The notes: a model not told the origin generated them from the letters alone. 64,000 nt of DNA from Actinorhabdospora filicis (GCF_030269765.1 NZ_BSTX01000003.1:558001-622000), one strand, 5' to 3'. Numbered from the stretch's first letter, positions 52,844-63,121 are shown. Numbers and translations are program-made.

Positions 52844-53803
52844 CTACCGTCCCAGTCCCATCCGGCCGAGCGTGTCGGCCATGCGCGCGCTTTCGGCGGC
52901 GATGTACTCGCCGAACGCGGGCCCTTCCAGGTAGGCGTCGCGCCAGCCGTACCGCTCCAGGGCCGCCGCCCACTGGGGTGATTCGTGCAGTCGCCGGACG
53001 GTCTCGGTGAGCAGCGCGGTCTGTTCGGGCGCGAGTCCGGGTGGCGCGACGATGCCGCGCCAGTTCTCGAAGACCACGTCGATGCCGCATTCCCGCAGGG
53101 TGGGCGCGCCCGCGCTCGTCTTCTCCCCGGTGCTGGCGAGGATCCGCAGTTGCCCGGAGCGGATCTGGTCGGCGTACTCGCCGACGCCCGAGACCCCGAA
53201 GGCGACCTCGCCGGACAGGATGGCGGCGAGCAGGTCGCCGCCGCCGTCGTAGCGGTGGTACTGGACGTCGCCGGGGGCGATGCCGATCTTCTCGGCGACC
53301 AGCATCGGCGCGAGGTGGTCGGGGCCGCCGGGGGAGGATCCGCCGCCGACGGGCACCGTCGCCGGGTCGCGCCGCCAGGCGTCGACGAGGTCGCCCATGT
53401 CGGCGTAGGCGGAGTCGCCGCGGACGACGATGATGCCGGGCTCCGACACCAGCCGCGCGATGGGCGTGGTCCGGGACAGGCCGAGGGCCGAGCCGGAGGT
53501 GTACTCCGCGCCGACCAGGCCGAGCCCCATCAGCATCATCAGGGTGCCGTTGCCGCTCTCGTAGACCAGCCGGTGCAGGCCGGTGGTCCCGCTGCCGCCG
53601 GGCAGGTTGAAGACCTCCACGTCGGGCAGGACGCCGGAGTCGCCCAGTGCCCGCGCCATCGCCCGCGCGGTGAAGTCGTAGCCGCTGCCCGGCGGATTGG
53701 GCACCATGACGCGCAATCCGGGCAGATCGACCGGGTCGGGGGCGGCGCAGCCCGCCAGCAGGAGCAGGGCGGCGAGCAGGATTCGCCGCAGCGCCATGAC
53801 CAC
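52844..53803 (-). CDS. TctC-like tricarboxylate-binding lipoprotein
   Basis: 319 residues. Lipoprotein signal with lipobox LLLLAGCAAP; then the Bug/TctC fold: LRVMVPNPPGSGYDFTARAMA, LPGGSGTTGLHRLV, a PVGGGSSPGGPDHL loop, and ENWRGIVAPPGL. Captures carboxylic acids outside the cell for a TctAB-type transporter or for signalling. It is divergent from the CitA-like kinase and 54 bases from it. There is a second TctC within the tctCBA operon, so this one may serve the sensor. GTG at 53803 preceded by GGAGAG. Confidence 0.88.
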   Translation of the reverse strand: MVMALRRILLAALLLLAGCAAPDPVDLPGLRVMVPNPPGSGYDFTARAMARALGDSGVLPDVEVFNLPGGSGTTGLHRLVYESGNGTLMMLMGLGLVGAEYTSGSALGLSRTTPIARLVSEPGIIVVRGDSAYADMGDLVDAWRRDPATVPVGGGSSPGGPDHLAPMLVAEKIGIAPGDVQYHRYDGGGDLLAAILSGEVAFGVSGVGEYADQIRSGQLRILASTGEKTSAGAPTLRECGIDVVFENWRGIVAPPGLAPEQTALLTETVRRLHESPQWAAALERYGWRDAYLEGPAFGEYIAAESARMADTLGRMGLGR

Positions 53804-53856
53804 GCGTACTCTCCAAACCCGCATGTGACGGCCGACACGAGGGAGAGGAGACTACC

Positions 53857-55404
53857 GTGCGTCGCGGCCTGACGCTCGCCGGGCAGCTCCTGGCCCTCCA
53901 GCTCGGCATCGTGCTGCTGGTGGTCGGCGCGGTCGCCGCGGTCTCCATCGCCGAGTCGGACGCCGACTTCCGCGGCCGGGAGGGCGCCCGCCTGCGCTCG
54001 GTGGGCGAGAACCTCGCGGTGAACTCCACCGTGCGGCTGAGCCTGTCCGGCGGGGCCGAGGCGGAGACCCTGGCCACGGCCGCCGAGAGCGCTCGCGCGG
54101 TCTCCGGCGCGACCTACGTCCACATCGCCGACGCCACCGGGCGGCTGCTGACCGGCCCGGACGCGGGCCGCGCGGCCCGGCTGGGCGAGTCGGACGCGCT
54201 CACCGGCCGGTCCTGGGTCGGCGTCGTCGACGACGGTTCGGCCTTCCTCGTCGCGCACGTCCCGGTGCTGGACGAGGAGGGCGATCTGATCGGGCTGGTC
54301 GTCGTCGGCCGTTCCTATCCCACCGTCCCGCAGCAGCTGGCGAACGCCTCCTCCGACCTCCTCACCTACCTCGCCGTCGGCGCGGCCCTCGGCGTCGCGG
54401 GCTCGCTGCTCCTCTCGCGCCGGGTCAAGCGACAGACCCTCGGCCTGGAACCCGCCGAGATCACCGGCCTGTGGGAGCACCGGGAGGCGATGCTGCACGG
54501 CATCCGCGAGGGCGTCGTCGGCACCGACACCGCCGACCGGATCACCCTCATCAACGACGAGGCCGCGCGGCTGCTGGGCATCCCGGACGCCCGCACCGGC
54601 GTCTCGGTGCACCAGCAGGAGCTCGACCCGCACGTCCGCGACGTGCTCACCGGCCGGGTCGTGGGCGCCGACCGGGTCGTCCTGGCCGGCGACAAGGTCG
54701 TGGTCATGAACCGGCAGCCGGTGCTGGTGCGGGGCCGCCGGGTGGGCTCGGTGACCACGCTGCGGGACCGCACGGAGCTGACCGCGCTGCGCCGGGAGCT
54801 GGACCGGTCCCGGCACACCACCGACACCCTGCGCGCCCAGGCGCACGAGTTCGCCAACCGGCTGCACACCATCGCCGGGCTGGTCGAGCTCGGCGAGCAC
54901 GACGAGGTGGTCCGCTACATCACGCGCGTCAGCGAGGTCCGCGAGGAGTTCAACCGCGAGGTCACCCGCCGCGTCAACGACCCCTCGGTGGCCGCGCTGC
55001 TGATCGCGAAGGGCTCGGTGGCCCTGGAGCAGGGCGCGAGCCTGCGCCTGGCCGAGGACACAGACCTGCCCGCGCTGGACGACGCGCACGCCGCCGACGT
55101 CGGCACCGTCCTGGGCAACCTCGTGGACAACGCGCTGGAGGCGATCGCCACCGGCGGCTGGACCGAGGTCGCGCTGTCGTCGGACCCGGACGGTACGGTG
55201 TCGGCCACGGTCACCGACTCGGGACCGGGCGTGCCGCCGGAGCTGGCCGAGAAGGTCTTCCGGCAGGGCTACACCACCAAATCGGCCGACAAGGGCAGTG
55301 GCCAGCGCGGTCTCGGGCTGGCGCTGACCCGGATGATCTGCGCCCGCAGGGGAGGCGACGTGCGAGTGGAGAACGGCGTGTTCGTCGCGCGGATCCCGCG
55401 ATGA
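53857..55404 (+). CDS. CitA/DcuS-type sensor histidine kinase
   Basis: 515 residues. One N-terminal membrane segment, a periplasmic PDC-like domain (~35-175), a second membrane segment, a cytoplasmic PAS region (~210-290) and a kinase core with the phospho-His in QAHEFANRLHTI and HATPase motifs (VLGNLVDNALEAI, DSGPGVPPE, GLGLALTRMI). CitA-type kinases sense citrate or C4-dicarboxylates. Directly before its response regulator; the gene pair controls the adjacent tripartite transporter, by inference. GTG start. Confidence 0.93.
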   Translation: MRRGLTLAGQLLALQLGIVLLVVGAVAAVSIAESDADFRGREGARLRSVGENLAVNSTVRLSLSGGAEAETLATAAESARAVSGATYVHIADATGRLLTGPDAGRAARLGESDALTGRSWVGVVDDGSAFLVAHVPVLDEEGDLIGLVVVGRSYPTVPQQLANASSDLLTYLAVGAALGVAGSLLLSRRVKRQTLGLEPAEITGLWEHREAMLHGIREGVVGTDTADRITLINDEAARLLGIPDARTGVSVHQQELDPHVRDVLTGRVVGADRVVLAGDKVVVMNRQPVLVRGRRVGSVTTLRDRTELTALRRELDRSRHTTDTLRAQAHEFANRLHTIAGLVELGEHDEVVRYITRVSEVREEFNREVTRRVNDPSVAALLIAKGSVALEQGASLRLAEDTDLPALDDAHAADVGTVLGNLVDNALEAIATGGWTEVALSSDPDGTVSATVTDSGPGVPPELAEKVFRQGYTTKSADKGSGQRGLGLALTRMICARRGGDVRVENGVFVARIPR

Positions 55405-56078
55405 TCCGGGTCCTCATCGTCGACGACGACTTCATGGTCGCCAAGGTGCACAAGGGCTTCGTCGAGCGCGTCGCGGGCTTCGAGGTGGTCGGCCTGGCGC
55501 ACACCGGCGCCGACGCGCTCGCCGCGATCGCCGGGCTGCGGCCGGACCTGGTGCTGCTGGACATCTACCTGCCGGACCTGACCGGCCTGGAAGTGCTGCG
55601 GCGGCTGCGCGACGAGGGGACGGCCGTGGACGTCCTGGCGGTCACCGCCGCCCGCGACGCCGACACGGTGCGCGCGGCGCTGCGCGGCGGCGTCGTCCAC
55701 TACCTGATCAAGCCGTTCACCTTCGACGGCCTGCGCGAGCGCCTGGAGCGGTACGCGGCGGCCTTCGGCGGCCTGTCCGCCGAGGGCGAGGTCGCCCAGG
55801 ACGACGTGGACCGGCTGTTCACCGCGATGCGCCCGGCGAAGGTCGAGCTGCCCAAGGGCCTGTCGGCGGCGACCGCCGAGCTGGTCGCCGCGGCCCTGCG
55901 CGGCGCCGAGGACGACCTGTCGGCCGCCGAGTGCGCCGCCCAGGCGGGCCTGTCGCGGGTGGCGGCCCGCCGCTACCTGGAGCACTTCGCCGACGCCGGG
56001 CGGGCCCGCGTCCGGCTCCGCTACGGGCAGGCCGGACGGCCCGAGCGCCGCTACCGCTGGGCCGGGCCGAAAGCCTGA
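55401..56078 (+). CDS. CitB/DcuR-type response regulator
   Basis: 225 residues. Receiver: IRVLIVDDDFMVAKVHKGFVE, phospho-Asp in LVLLDIYLPD, Lys in LIKPF. The C-terminal DNA-binding part (AAELVAAALRG.., LSAAECAAQAGLSRVAARRYLEHFADAG) is of the CitB type. ATGA overlap with the kinase. Hairpin terminator follows. Confidence 0.93.
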   Translation: MIRVLIVDDDFMVAKVHKGFVERVAGFEVVGLAHTGADALAAIAGLRPDLVLLDIYLPDLTGLEVLRRLRDEGTAVDVLAVTAARDADTVRAALRGGVVHYLIKPFTFDGLRERLERYAAAFGGLSAEGEVAQDDVDRLFTAMRPAKVELPKGLSAATAELVAAALRGAEDDLSAAECAAQAGLSRVAARRYLEHFADAGRARVRLRYGQAGRPERRYRWAGPKA

Positions 56079-56112
56079 GACGCGCCCGCCCCATGGCGAA
56101 CGGGCGCGCCTC
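56077..56112 (+). terminator. Terminator between the regulator and TctA
   Basis: GAGACGCGCCCG (56077-56088) / CGGGCGCGCCTC (56101-56112): 12-bp stem with one mismatch, in the short convergent gap after the response regulator stop. Confidence 0.7.
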
Positions 56113-56115
56113 TGA

Positions 56116-57651
56116 CTAGTCGTCCTCGCCGAACGCCAGGCGCTGCGCGGTGCGTCCCCGCAGCCGCGCGATGAGGCGCGGCAGGTACGGCAGGATCAGC
56201 GCGAACACCGCCAGCCCCAGCAGGACCGCGGTCAGCGGCCGGGTGAAGAACACCGTCAGGTCGCCGTTGGACACCAGCAGCGTGCGCCGGAACTGGAGCT
56301 CCATCATCGGCCCGAGGATGACCCCGAGGATGACCGGCGCGATGGGGAAGTCGAAGCGCCGCATCACGAACCCGAGGGCGCCCACGCCGTAGGCGATGAG
56401 GACCTGCACGACGCTGCCCGACACCGCGTACACGCCGATCGTGGCGAACACGAGGATGCCCGCGTACAGCGAGGGGCGCGGGATCTTCAGGACCTGCACC
56501 CACATCTTGATCAGCGGCAGGTTCAGCACCAGCAGCATCAGGTTCCCGATGTACAGCGACGCGATGAGCGCCCACACGATCGGGCCGGACTTCTCGAACA
56601 GCTGCGGGCCGGGCTGGATGTTGAAGCCCTGGAAGGACGCCAGCATCACCGCCGCCGTCGCCGAGGTGGGGATGCCCAGGGTCAGCAGCGGGATCAGCAC
56701 GCCGGAGAAGGCGGCGTTGTTGGCCGCCTCGGGACCGGCGACGCCCTCGATGGCGCCCTTGCCGAACTCCGCCTTGTGCTTGGAGCGGTGCTTTTCGAAG
56801 GTGTAGGACAAGAACGTCGGGATGTCGGCGCCGCCGGCGGGCAGCGCGCCGAACGGGAAGCCCACCGCCGTCCCGCGCAGCCACGGCATCCACGAGCGCC
56901 GCCAGTCCTCGCGGGTCATCCACTTCTCGCCGGAGGCGCCCAGGGGCGCCACCGTCTCCGGCAGCCGCTTCAGGCGCGCGGCCACGTGCAGGGACTCGCC
57001 CACCGCGAACAGGCCGACGATGACGATGACGATCGAGACGCCCTCGAACAGCTCCATGGACCCGAAGGTGAAGCGCGCCTGCCCGGTGAGGCCGTCGAGC
57101 CCGACGAGGCCGATGAACAGCCCCAGCGTCAGCGACAGGACGCCCCGGACCAGCGAGCGCCCGACGAGGGCGGTCACCGACATCATCGCCAGCACCGCCA
57201 GCGCGAAGTAGTCCTGCGCCTTGAACTGCACCGCCAGGCCCGCCAGGGGCTTGGCGAACAGCGTCAGGCCGATGGTGGAGATGGTCGCGGCCACGAAGGA
57301 GCCGATGGCGGCGGTGGCCAGCGCGGCCTTCGCGCGTCCCCGCCTGGCCATCTGGTAGCCCTCGATCGCCGAGGCCACCGACGAGGACTCACCCGGCGTG
57401 TTCAGCAGGATCGAGGTCGTCGAGCCGCCGTACATGGCGCCGTAGTAGATCCCGGCGAACATGATGAACGCGCCGGTGGGGGAGTCGAGGCTGAAGGTGA
57501 TCGGCAGCAGCAGCGCGATCGTCAGGGCCGGGCCGATGCCGGGCAGCACGCCCACGAACGTCCCGACGGTGACGCCGATGGCCGCGTACAGCAGGTTCTC
57601 CGGGGACAGCACGGTCCCGAAGCCACTGAGCAGGTCGCTCCACACGCTCAC
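56116..57651 (-). CDS. tctA: Tripartite tricarboxylate transporter, large subunit TctA
   Basis: 511 residues with about 11-12 membrane segments. Signature of the family: [36 protein letters not shown], and [14 protein letters not shown], plus [15 protein letters not shown] near the end. Imports tri- or dicarboxylates with Na+ or H+ with TctB and the binding protein TctC. GTG overlapping the TctB stop (GTGA). Last gene of the operon. Confidence 0.95.
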   Translation of the reverse strand: MSVWSDLLSGFGTVLSPENLLYAAIGVTVGTFVGVLPGIGPALTIALLLPITFSLDSPTGAFIMFAGIYYGAMYGGSTTSILLNTPGESSSVASAIEGYQMARRGRAKAALATAAIGSFVAATISTIGLTLFAKPLAGLAVQFKAQDYFALAVLAMMSVTALVGRSLVRGVLSLTLGLFIGLVGLDGLTGQARFTFGSMELFEGVSIVIVIVGLFAVGESLHVAARLKRLPETVAPLGASGEKWMTREDWRRSWMPWLRGTAVGFPFGALPAGGADIPTFLSYTFEKHRSKHKAEFGKGAIEGVAGPEAANNAAFSGVLIPLLTLGIPTSATAAVMLASFQGFNIQPGPQLFEKSGPIVWALIASLYIGNLMLLVLNLPLIKMWVQVLKIPRPSLYAGILVFATIGVYAVSGSVVQVLIAYGVGALGFVMRRFDFPIAPVILGVILGPMMELQFRRTLLVSNGDLTVFFTRPLTAVLLGLAVFALILPYLPRLIARLRGRTAQRLAFGEDD

Positions 57652-58163
57652 AGCGGCAGCACCCCCTCGGGCAGCGAGATCTCCAGGAGCCGCGTGAACG
57701 CCAGGTACACCCCGAAGGACAGCACGAGCGCGACGATGACCTCGCGGACGATCTTCTTGCTGCCCAGCGCGCGCGTGACGCCCAGGTAGAACGCGCCGGT
57801 GGCCAGCACGAACCCGGCCGGTTCCAGCAGCAGCGCGTAGGCCGCCAGCAGGACCGCCACGATCGCCGGCGCCTTCCAGTCCAGCGGGGTGTGCACCGAG
57901 TCGGCGTGCTCGTCCTCGCCCTCGGGCTCGGGGTAGTCGGCGGCGGGGGCGAAGATCTGCCGCAGCAGGTAGATCACCGCGAACACCACCCACAGGCCGG
58001 TGACGATGATCGGCGCCAGGCGCGGCCCGCCCAGGGTGACCTCACCCTCGGCGCGCCACGCCTCCCAGAACAGGCCCAGCCCGAGCAGGACGAGGACCCC
58101 GCCGAGGATCCTGGGGCCCACCGGCGTCCGGCGGGCCTTCGGCGCGATGGTCTCGGCGGTCAC
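57648..58163 (-). CDS. tctB: Tripartite tricarboxylate transporter, small subunit TctB
   Basis: 171 residues, four membrane segments ([57 protein letters not shown]), with a loop rich in acidic residues between 2 and 3. Partner of TctA. Overlaps TctC and TctA by four bases each, so all three are translationally coupled. Confidence 0.9.
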   Translation of the reverse strand: MTAETIAPKARRTPVGPRILGGVLVLLGLGLFWEAWRAEGEVTLGGPRLAPIIVTGLWVVFAVIYLLRQIFAPAADYPEPEGEDEHADSVHTPLDWKAPAIVAVLLAAYALLLEPAGFVLATGAFYLGVTRALGSKKIVREVIVALVLSFGVYLAFTRLLEISLPEGVLPL

Positions 58164-59161
58164 GCCAGCCCGATCTCGGTCAGCACGGCCTTGATGCGCT
58201 GCGTCTCGGCGGTGAAGAACGCCTTGGCGTCCTCACCGCTCTTGTAGAAGTCCTCCCAGCCCTGGTCGGTGAGGGTCTGCTGCCACTGCGGGGACGCGTG
58301 CAGCTTGTCCACCAGGCCCACCACGGCGGCCTTCTCGTCGTCCTTGAGTCCGGGCGGGGACGCCAGGCCGCGCCAGTTCATCAGCTCGACGTCGAAACCG
58401 GCGGCCTTGATGGTCGGCGCGCTCGGCAGCTTCGCGGGGGCCGCCGCGCCCGACACCGCCAGCGCGCGCACCTCACCGGCGGTCACCAGGTCGGCGTACT
58501 CGCCGACGCCGGACACCGCGGCGGTCAGGTCACCGGCGAGCAGGGCCGCCTTGGACTCGCCGCCACCGGAGTAGGCGACGTACTTCATGGCCTTGGGATC
58601 TGCCCCGGCGGCCTTGGCGAGCAGCCCGATGAGGATCTGGTCGGTGCCGCCGGCCGAGCCGCCGCCCCAGTTGACGCTCGCCGGCGCGGTCTTCGCCGCG
58701 TTCATCAGCGCGGCCAGGTCCTGGTACGGGGAGTCCTTGGGGACGACGATGACCTCCTGCTCGGCGGTCAGCGTCGCGATGGGGGTGGTCTGGTCGAGGG
58801 TCACCGGCGACTTGTTGGTGACCACGCCGCCGACCATGACCAGGCCCATGACCATCAGCTGGTGGGCGTCGCCCTTGTTCTTGGTGGCCAGCTGGGCGAG
58901 CCCGAGCGTCCCGGCGGCGCCTTCGACGTTGTAGACCTCGACGCCGTTGGCGGCGAGCTTGGCCTCGGTGAGGGCCTTCTGGAGGGCGCGGGCGGTCTGG
59001 TCCCAGCCGCCACCGGGCTTGGCGGGCGCCATGAGCTGGAGGGTCTTGGACGGGAAGGACCCGGCGTCGCCGGACTTCTTGGCGCAGCCGGTCACCGCGA
59101 CGGCGAGGACGGCCCCGGCCCCGGTGAGGAGGGCACGGCGGGAAAGGGCGGGGGATCGCAT
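58160..59161 (-). CDS. tctC: Tripartite tricarboxylate transporter substrate-binding lipoprotein TctC
   Basis: 333 residues. Signal with twin-Arg-like start (SRRALLTG) and lipobox VTGCAKK; mature Bug/TctC fold with LQLMAPAKPGGGWDQTARALQ, VNWGGGSAGGTDQILI and MNWRGLASPPGLKDDE. Binds the carboxylate and delivers it to TctAB. First gene of the tctCBA operon. ATG at 59161 with GAGGAG. Similar overall to the second TctC (52844). Confidence 0.93.
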   Translation of the reverse strand: MRSPALSRRALLTGAGAVLAVAVTGCAKKSGDAGSFPSKTLQLMAPAKPGGGWDQTARALQKALTEAKLAANGVEVYNVEGAAGTLGLAQLATKNKGDAHQLMVMGLVMVGGVVTNKSPVTLDQTTPIATLTAEQEVIVVPKDSPYQDLAALMNAAKTAPASVNWGGGSAGGTDQILIGLLAKAAGADPKAMKYVAYSGGGESKAALLAGDLTAAVSGVGEYADLVTAGEVRALAVSGAAAPAKLPSAPTIKAAGFDVELMNWRGLASPPGLKDDEKAAVVGLVDKLHASPQWQQTLTDQGWEDFYKSGEDAKAFFTAETQRIKAVLTEIGLA

Positions 59162-59340
59162 GGGGGTGGTTCTCCTCGGCTGCGTTGCCGGGGCCTGAGA
59201 TGTATGGGGTGTGGCGCCCGGGTTGCCGACATGTTGCCGAGACCACACGGGAGGAGGCGAGCTTGTGGTCGTGGAGATTCTTGTGGTCTTTGTGGTCGCG
59301 GCCGTGGGACGGCGGAGACGGAACCGGAGGGCGCGAAAAA

Positions 59341-59367
59341 GGCCCACCGGAAACCGGTGGGCCTTTT
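59341..59367 (-). terminator. Terminator of the first tRNA-Glu
   Basis: GGCCCACCGG (59341-59350) / CCGGTGGGCC (59354-59363), perfect 10-bp stem with a three-base loop; T runs on both sides make it work on both strands. Directly downstream of the first tRNA-Glu. Confidence 0.92.
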
Positions 59368-59369
59368 GC

Positions 59370-59445
59370 TGGTACCCCCGAGCGGATTCGAACCGCCGTT
59401 ACCGCCTTGAGAGGGCGGCGTCCTAGGCCACTAGACGACGGGGGC
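59370..59445 (-). tRNA. tRNA-Glu (CTC), copy 1
   Basis: Minus strand folds as a complete tRNA: acceptor GCCCCCG, anticodon loop CTCTCAA with anticodon CTC, T-loop GTTCGAATC, discriminator A and encoded CCA (CCA at 59370-59372). The mature part is 59373-59445 plus CCA. Confidence 0.97.
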
Positions 59446-59560
59446 CTGCCTGTGTCCCCTGCGGGACTTGCAGAAGCTTACAGGGTGGGGGAGGGGGATC
59501 CGCAAAGGGGTTACGAGAGCCCGGTCTCAGGCCGTGCGCGGTCGCCATACCCTCTCGATC

Positions 59561-59980
59561 ATGACTGAGCCCCCCACCCCATCCCCTCTCGCCGCCACCC
59601 ACGTGCGCGTGGCGCGGCCCTCGCGCGACCTGGCCGCCGTGGAGCGCTTCTACGTGGCCGGACTCGGCCTGGACGTGCTGTGGCGGACCACCGAGCGCGT
59701 CTCCGGCGAGCACGACCTGGTCATGGTCGGACCGCGCGGCGGCGCCTGGCACTTCGAGCTGACCCACGACCCGGAGAACCCGGTGGAGCCCTCGCCCACC
59801 GTGGACGACCTGTTCGTGCTCTACCTGGGCGCACCGGTCGAGGAGGCCCTCGTGGACCGGCTCGTCGCCGCCGGTGGCGCGCGCGTCAAGGCGCACAACC
59901 CGTACTGGGACCGCTTCGGCGTCACCCTCCGGGACCCCGACGGCTATCTGCTGGTCCTCTGCGAACGCAGCTGGGGATAG
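59561..59980 (+). CDS. VOC superfamily protein
   Basis: 139 residues. Single VOC module: THVRVARPSRDLAAVERFYVAGLGL, a GGAWHFELTHDP middle with the metal Glu region, and FGVTLRDPDGYLLVLCER at the end. Small cytoplasmic metalloenzyme or binding protein; substrate unknown. ATG at 59561. It lies between the two identical tRNA-Glu genes. Confidence 0.82.
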   Translation: MTEPPTPSPLAATHVRVARPSRDLAAVERFYVAGLGLDVLWRTTERVSGEHDLVMVGPRGGAWHFELTHDPENPVEPSPTVDDLFVLYLGAPVEEALVDRLVAAGGARVKAHNPYWDRFGVTLRDPDGYLLVLCERSWG

Positions 59981-60002
59981 GCCGAACGTGCTTGGGGATA
60001 GC

Positions 60003-60035
60003 GAGAAGCCCGGTGTCATCGACACCGGGCTTCTC
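60003..60035 (-). terminator. Terminator of the second tRNA-Glu
   Basis: GAGAAGCCCGGTGTC (60003-60017) / GACACCGGGCTTCTC (60021-60035), perfect 15-bp stem and three-base loop, between the VOC gene and the tRNA. Confidence 0.85.
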
Positions 60036-60039
60036 CCGT

Positions 60040-60115
60040 TGGTACCCCCGAGCGGATTCGAACCGCCGTTACCGCCTTGAGAGGGCGGCGTCCTAGGCCA
60101 CTAGACGACGGGGGC
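60040..60115 (-). tRNA. tRNA-Glu (CTC), copy 2
   Basis: Same sequence as copy 1 over the full mature length, with the same anticodon CTC and encoded CCA (60040-60042). Confidence 0.97.
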
Positions 60116-60146
60116 TTGCCTCAACTCGTTCCTCGCGGAACTCAGC

Positions 60147-60221
60147 TGGCTGGGGTACCAGGACTCGAACCTAGAACAACTGAACCAGAATCAGTCGTGT
60201 TGCCAATTACACCATACCCCA
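60147..60221 (-). tRNA. tRNA-Gln (CTG)
   Basis: Acceptor TGGGGTA / TACCCCA, anticodon loop TTCTGGT with anticodon CTG, T-loop GTTCGAGTC, discriminator G and encoded CCA (60147-60149). Confidence 0.96.
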
Positions 60222-60330
60222 TCAACCCGGACATTCCTCCCGGCTCTCGCCGGGCCTCATATCCGCGCCGAGATGAAACAATACCGGACGGCTCTGGCGG
60301 CCCCCAAACGGGTATCGCCCCCGCGTCGTC

Positions 60331-61029
60331 TCACAGTCCGGACAGGCGCTGACCGGCCCGGATGACGGCCATCGCGTGGCGCTCGCCGGGCCTGCGGCCG
60401 AAACGCTCTATCGGGCCGGAGACCGAGATCGCGGCGATGACGCGGCCGGTGCGGTCGCGCACCGGCGCCGAGACCGAGGCCACGCCGGCCTCGCGTTCGG
60501 CGACCGACTGGGCCCAGCCGCGGCGGCGGACCTCGGCGAGGGTACGGCCGGTGAACTTGCAGCGGGGCAGCAGCGGCAGGACGGCCTCGGCCGGTTCCCA
60601 CGCGAGCAGGATCTGCGCGGCCGAGCCGGCCGACATCGGCAGCACCGAGCCGATGGGAACGGTGTCCCGCAGTCCGGACGAGCGCTCGGAGGCCGCGACG
60701 CACACGCGCTCGTCGGCCCGGCGGCGGTAGAGCTGCGCCGATTCGCCCGTCTGGTCGCGCAGCACGGCCAGCACGGGCTCGGCGGCGGTGAGCAGGACGT
60801 CCGGGGTCGCGTTGGACAGTTCGCCCAGGCGGGGGCCGGGGTGCCAGCGCCCGCGCGGGTCGCGGACGAGCATCCGGTGCGCCTCAAGGGCCTGCGCCAG
60901 GCGGTGCGCGGTGGCGCGCGGGAGACCGGTGTGCTCCACCAGTTCGGCGAGGCTCGCGCCGTCCACGCACGCGGTGAGGATGAGAACGGCCTTGTCGAGG
61001 ACCCCGACGCCGCTGATATTGTTTCCCAC
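60331..61029 (-). CDS. ndgR: IclR-family regulator of leuCD (NdgR type)
   Basis: 232 residues. N-terminal winged helix ([41 protein letters not shown]) and a C-terminal IclR effector domain with [40 protein letters not shown] and [11 protein letters not shown]. This arrangement matches NdgR/AreB of Streptomyces, which regulates leuCD and amino acid metabolism. It is divergent from leuC with an inverted repeat between. GTG at 61029 is chosen from the NdgR N-terminus. Confidence 0.92.
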   Translation of the reverse strand: MGNNISGVGVLDKAVLILTACVDGASLAELVEHTGLPRATAHRLAQALEAHRMLVRDPRGRWHPGPRLGELSNATPDVLLTAAEPVLAVLRDQTGESAQLYRRRADERVCVAASERSSGLRDTVPIGSVLPMSAGSAAQILLAWEPAEAVLPLLPRCKFTGRTLAEVRRRGWAQSVAEREAGVASVSAPVRDRTGRVIAAISVSGPIERFGRRPGERHAMAVIRAGQRLSGL

Positions 61030-61041
61030 GACCCGAAACAT

Positions 61042-61062
61042 ACATCCCAAATCCCGGGATGT
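61042..61062. promoter_or_regulatory. NdgR-type operator between ndgR and leuC
   Basis: ACATCCC (61042-61048) and GGGATGT (61056-61062) are exact complements around a seven-base centre, in the 52-base divergent gap. Binding would affect both genes. The match to a published NdgR site was not tested. Confidence 0.6.
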
Positions 61063-61081
61063 CCAGATGATGGGAGCAGTG

Positions 61082-62491
61082 ATGCCGGACAAGCCGCGCA
61101 CACTCGCGGAGAAACTGTGGGACGCGCATCTGGTGCGCGCCGGAGGCGATGAGCCGGACCTGCTCTACATCGACCTCCACCTCATCCACGAGGTGACCAG
61201 CCCCCAGGCCTTCGACGGGCTGCGGGCGGCCGGGCGGGCGGTCCGCCGGACCGATCTCACGATCGCGACCGAGGACCACAACACGCCCACCGACAACCTG
61301 TTCACCATCGCCGACCCGATCAGCCGAACGCAGATCGAGACGCTGCGCAAGAACTGCGCCGAGTTCGGTGTGCGGCTGCACCCGCTCGGGGACGACGAGC
61401 AGGGCGTCGTGCACGTCGTCGGGCCGCAGCTCGGGCTCACCCAGCCGGGCATGACGGTCGTGTGCGGCGACTCCCACACCTCCACGCACGGCGCTTTCGG
61501 GGCCCTGGCCTTCGGCATCGGGACCAGCGAGGTCGAGCACGTGCTGGCCACGCAGACGCTGCCGCAGCGGCGTCCCAAGACGATGGCGGTCACGGTGAAC
61601 GGCGTGCTGCCCGAGGGCGTCAGCGCCAAGGACCTGATCCTGGCGGTCATCGCCCGGGCGGGCACCGGCGGCGGCATCGGGCACGTCGTGGAGTACCGCG
61701 GTGAGGCGATCCGCGCGCTGTCCATGGAAGGCCGCATGACGGTCTGCAACATGTCCATCGAGTGGGGCGCCAAGGCCGGGCTGATCGCGCCGGACGAGAC
61801 CACCTTCGCCTACCTGGAAGGCCGTCAGCACGCCCCCGAGGGCGCGGCGTGGGACGCGGCGGTGGAGTACTGGAAGACGCTGCCCACCGATGAGGGCGCC
61901 GAGTTCGACGCCGAGATCGTCATCGACGCCGCCGAGCTGACCCCGTTCGTCACGTGGGGCACCAACCCCGGCCAGGGCGTGCCGCTGGGCGCGGAGGTGC
62001 CGGATCCGGCCTCCTTCACCGATCCCGTGGCGCGCGGTGCCGCCGAACGTGCCCTGGAGTACATGGATCTGGCTCCGGGCACCAAGATGCGCGATGTGGG
62101 CGTCGATGTCGTGTTCGTCGGTTCCTGCACCAATGGCCGCATCGAGGATCTGCGCGGCGCTGCGGCCGTCCTGAAGGGACGCAAGGTCGCCGATGGCGTG
62201 CGGATGATGATCGTGCCGGGTTCGGCGCGCGTGCGCGCGCAGGCCGAGAGCGAGGGCCTGCACGAGGTCTTCATCGCCGCCGGCGCCGACTGGCGCTTCG
62301 CCGGCTGCTCGATGTGCCTGGGCATGAACCCCGACAAGCTCGCCCCGGGGGCGCGTTCGGCCTCCACGTCCAACCGCAACTTCGAGGGACGCCAGGGACC
62401 GGGCGGCCGCACGCACCTGGTCTCCCCGCAGGTGGCCGCGGCCACCGCCGTCGCCGGGCGATTCGCGTCCCCCGCCGACCTCGACAAGTAG
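61082..62491 (+). CDS. leuC: 3-isopropylmalate dehydratase, large subunit
   Basis: 469 residues, aconitase family. With LeuD isomerises 2- to 3-isopropylmalate (and citramalate to 3-methylmalate). 4Fe-4S ligands: Cys in [12 protein letters not shown] and the CSMCLGMN pair. Also [30 protein letters not shown] at 61082 with GGGAG five bases before it; in-frame upstream ATGs at ~61067/61070 are less likely. Fifteen bases before leuD. Confidence 0.97.
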   Translation: MPDKPRTLAEKLWDAHLVRAGGDEPDLLYIDLHLIHEVTSPQAFDGLRAAGRAVRRTDLTIATEDHNTPTDNLFTIADPISRTQIETLRKNCAEFGVRLHPLGDDEQGVVHVVGPQLGLTQPGMTVVCGDSHTSTHGAFGALAFGIGTSEVEHVLATQTLPQRRPKTMAVTVNGVLPEGVSAKDLILAVIARAGTGGGIGHVVEYRGEAIRALSMEGRMTVCNMSIEWGAKAGLIAPDETTFAYLEGRQHAPEGAAWDAAVEYWKTLPTDEGAEFDAEIVIDAAELTPFVTWGTNPGQGVPLGAEVPDPASFTDPVARGAAERALEYMDLAPGTKMRDVGVDVVFVGSCTNGRIEDLRGAAAVLKGRKVADGVRMMIVPGSARVRAQAESEGLHEVFIAAGADWRFAGCSMCLGMNPDKLAPGARSASTSNRNFEGRQGPGGRTHLVSPQVAAATAVAGRFASPADLDK

Positions 62492-62506
62492 GAAAGGGGA
62501 CGTTCG

Positions 62507-63100
62507 ATGGAGAAGTTCACCGTGCACACGGGAACCGCGGCTCCGCTGCGTCGTTCCAACGTGGACACCGATCAGATCATCCCCGCCGAGTACCTCAAGC
62601 GGGTCAGCCGCACCGGCTTCGCCGACGGCCTCTTCAAGGCCTGGCGCGACGATCCGGCCTTCGTGCTCAACCAGCCGCGCTACGACGGCGCCACGGTCTT
62701 GGTGACCGGCACCGAGTTCGGCGTCGGATCCTCCCGCGAGCACGCGGTGTGGGCGCTCCAGGACCAGGGTTTCAAGGCGATCGTGGCCCCGCGCTTCGGC
62801 GACATCTTCCGCAACAACGCCCTCAAGGGCGGCCTGCTGCCGGTGGAACTGCCCACCGCGGCCGTGGAATGGCTGTGGGACGCCCTGGAAGGCGATGAGC
62901 CGCCCGCGGTCACAGTGGACCTGGCGGCGCGCGAAGTCCGCGCCGGGGAACGGACCTGGGCCTTCCCGCTGGACGATTTCAGCCGCTGGCGCCTGATGGA
63001 GGGTCTCGACGACATCGGCCTGACCCTGCGCCACGAAGCCGACATCACCGCTTTCGAGGCGACCCGGGCGTCCTGGCTGCCCGCCACCCAAGGCGCCTGA
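62507..63100 (+). CDS. leuD: 3-isopropylmalate dehydratase, small subunit
   Basis: 197 residues. Swivelling domain of the isomerase: [31 protein letters not shown] and [20 protein letters not shown]. Works only with LeuC. Followed by a hairpin terminator at 63122. Confidence 0.97.
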   Translation: MEKFTVHTGTAAPLRRSNVDTDQIIPAEYLKRVSRTGFADGLFKAWRDDPAFVLNQPRYDGATVLVTGTEFGVGSSREHAVWALQDQGFKAIVAPRFGDIFRNNALKGGLLPVELPTAAVEWLWDALEGDEPPAVTVDLAAREVRAGERTWAFPLDDFSRWRLMEGLDDIGLTLRHEADITAFEATRASWLPATQGA

Positions 63101-63121
63101 CCCGCCGCGACGAGACCGATC

